Assembly: GCA_026417815.1 (NCBI GenBank)
Contig: JAOACN010000536.1
Coordinates: 1-12,542 of the forward strand
DNA from: Chloroflexaceae bacterium
Lineage (GTDB): Bacteria > Chloroflexota > Chloroflexia > Chloroflexales > Chloroflexaceae
Reading direction: 5' to 3'
DNA: 12,542 bases
Shown: piece by piece, positions 11,835 through 12,542 of the stretch
Layout of the letters: each line of letters opens with the position of its first letter
Position numbering within the stretch: the first letter of the stretch is position 1
Notes under the pieces: model-generated
The model's database searches: none
The model's input: only the letters and a program-made list of their open reading frames with translations
What the model was told of the DNA's origin: nothing
Program-made: the position numbers and the translations under genes

Positions 11835-12542
11835 GTGTACCAGAAGATTCTCGCCATTGTGCTCCTGGCCGCGGCCCTGGGCGCCTGCGCCGCCCCGACC
11901 ACTGCGCCGCAGCCCACCGTTGAAACCCGGCCGACGATGGTACTGCCGACCACGGCCCCGGCGGGCGCGGGTAGCGTTCCCGCGCCTGCCGGGCAGGTCG
12001 CGCCGACGCCCGTGCCCATACTGAACCCCGGCGTTACCGCCTCCGGCGAGATCGCCGCCCGCAGTTCCGCCGAACTGAGCTTCCGGGTGCCAGGCACCGT
12101 GGCCGAGGTGCTGGTAGAGGAAGGCGCGCGGGTGCAGGCCGGCCAGGAACTGGCCCGCCTGGACCGAGCCGAGCTGGCCCGCCTGCTGGCGGCCATGGCC
12201 GACGACGTCGCCATGGTGGTGCCGTTCCTCGAGGCCTACGGCGACCGGCTGGCCGCCGTGGTCCGCCGGCACCTGCGCGACCTGGGCCGCCACGACCTCG
12301 CTCGGGACCTCGACACGGTGGAGGGCCTGGTGATCGACGTGGTCCTGCTCCTGCGGGACCACGCCGGCGCCTGGCGGCCCGACGGGGCCGCGCTGCCCTG
12401 GAGCTGGGCGTGGCCGGCGATCCGGGCGCTCGTGGTCGACACGGTCGGCCACGCCCGGGCCGACGTCGAGCTGGAGCTGCTCGGGGACTGCTCGCCCGCT
12501 CCGGTCGGGGCGGTCGCCGAGGTCGGGCTCGAGGAGCTCGCC
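11835..12542 (+). CDS. RND periplasmic adaptor (HlyD/MFP) lipoprotein, N-terminus; tail foreign
   Basis: Starting at GTG 11835 (GGAG eight bases upstream), the frame gives a lipoprotein signal MYQKILAIVLLAAALGAC with lipobox L15-G16-A17-C18, a Pro/Thr/Ala-rich linker (19-65), and the first half of a biotinyl-lipoyl domain (ASGEIAARSSAELSFRVPGTVAEVLVEEGARVQAGQELARLD, residues 69-110). This is the standard beginning of a membrane-fusion protein, here anchored to the membrane by lipid and placed to work with the RND pump just upstream. From about residue 114 the expected coiled-coil hairpin is missing and an unrelated sequence follows without a stop to the window end. Only 11835 to about 12173 is trustworthy as adaptor. 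The adaptor call is firm; the full frame as one gene is not. Confidence 0.8.
   Translation, partial: MYQKILAIVLLAAALGACAAPTTAPQPTVETRPTMVLPTTAPAGAGSVPAPAGQVAPTPVPILNPGVTASGEIAARSSAELSFRVPGTVAEVLVEEGARVQAGQELARLDRAELARLLAAMADDVAMVVPFLEAYGDRLAAVVRRHLRDLGRHDLARDLDTVEGLVIDVVLLLRDHAGAWRPDGAALPWSWAWPAIRALVVDTVGHARADVELELLGDCSPAPVGAVAEVGLEELA
12174..12542 (+). other. Probable chimeric contig end, actinobacterial-looking coding DNA
   Basis: Beyond about 12174-12195 the frame reads FLEAYGDRLAAVVRRHL, then DLARDLDTVEGLVIDVVLLL and AGAWRPDGAALPWSWAW, a helical globular protein unlike any adaptor segment. The style, with Asp always GAC and many GTC/CTC codons, recalls actinobacterial proteins, but I cannot name the family. 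GC is about 78% by hand count, close to the preceding 75%, so base composition alone does not prove a join. The exact breakpoint cannot be fixed from sequence. Confidence 0.6.

Noticed and set aside
12174..12542. A novel fusion of an adaptor with a new C-terminal domain
   Set aside because: The lipoyl domain is cut in half and the coiled coil is missing, which would not give a working adaptor; an assembly join is the simpler reading.

Overview
The window reads as a high-GC metagenomic or genomic contig from a bacterium of the phylum Chloroflexota, most likely Chloroflexales (Roseiflexus/Chloroflexus relatives). This placement is my inference from the overall look of the proteins and from the intergenic palindromes; no rRNA or other marker gene is present. 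Both contig ends look artificial. Bases 1-19 are the Nextera (Tn5 mosaic-end) adapter, and the last ~350-370 bases do not continue the gene they are joined to.

Left block (20-3237, minus strand): a gene set read leftward from two tandem sigma70-like promoters (3122-3151 and 3208-3237). In order of transcription it holds a GlmU-like left-handed beta-helix (hexapeptide repeat) protein, then, 17 bases later, a response regulator whose C-terminal GGDEF domain is degenerate, then the N-terminus of a GAF-like protein cut off by the adapter.

Middle block (3558-6739, plus strand): three genes in a row. The first is a 473-residue protein with a Pro/Ala-rich N-terminus (including a 42-bp tandem repeat) and nine back-to-back 13-residue repeats. 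The second is an RDD-family membrane protein. The third is a stand-alone DhaL/DAK2-like protein. Each is preceded by a copy of a dispersed palindrome around GGGGAAACC-n-GGTTTCCCC.

Right block (7035-12542): a minus-strand OmpR-type response regulator in which Glu replaces the phosphoacceptor Asp; a 490-base divergent intergenic region rich in hairpins; a plus-strand HAE1-type RND efflux pump of 1097 residues; and the start of a lipoprotein membrane-fusion (adaptor) protein that would partner the pump. The adaptor is truncated at its lipoyl domain by the suspected chimeric join.

The intergenic DNA carries at least three palindrome families (GGGGAAACC/GGTTTCCCC, GGGAGGGCG/CGCCCTCCC, and GTAGAGCCGTCC/GGACGGCTCTAC). 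The most interesting protein-level signals are the 13-residue repeat protein beside the RDD gene, the two regulators with altered active sites, and the orphan DhaL-like gene. I see no tRNA, rRNA, CRISPR array, transposase or phage gene.
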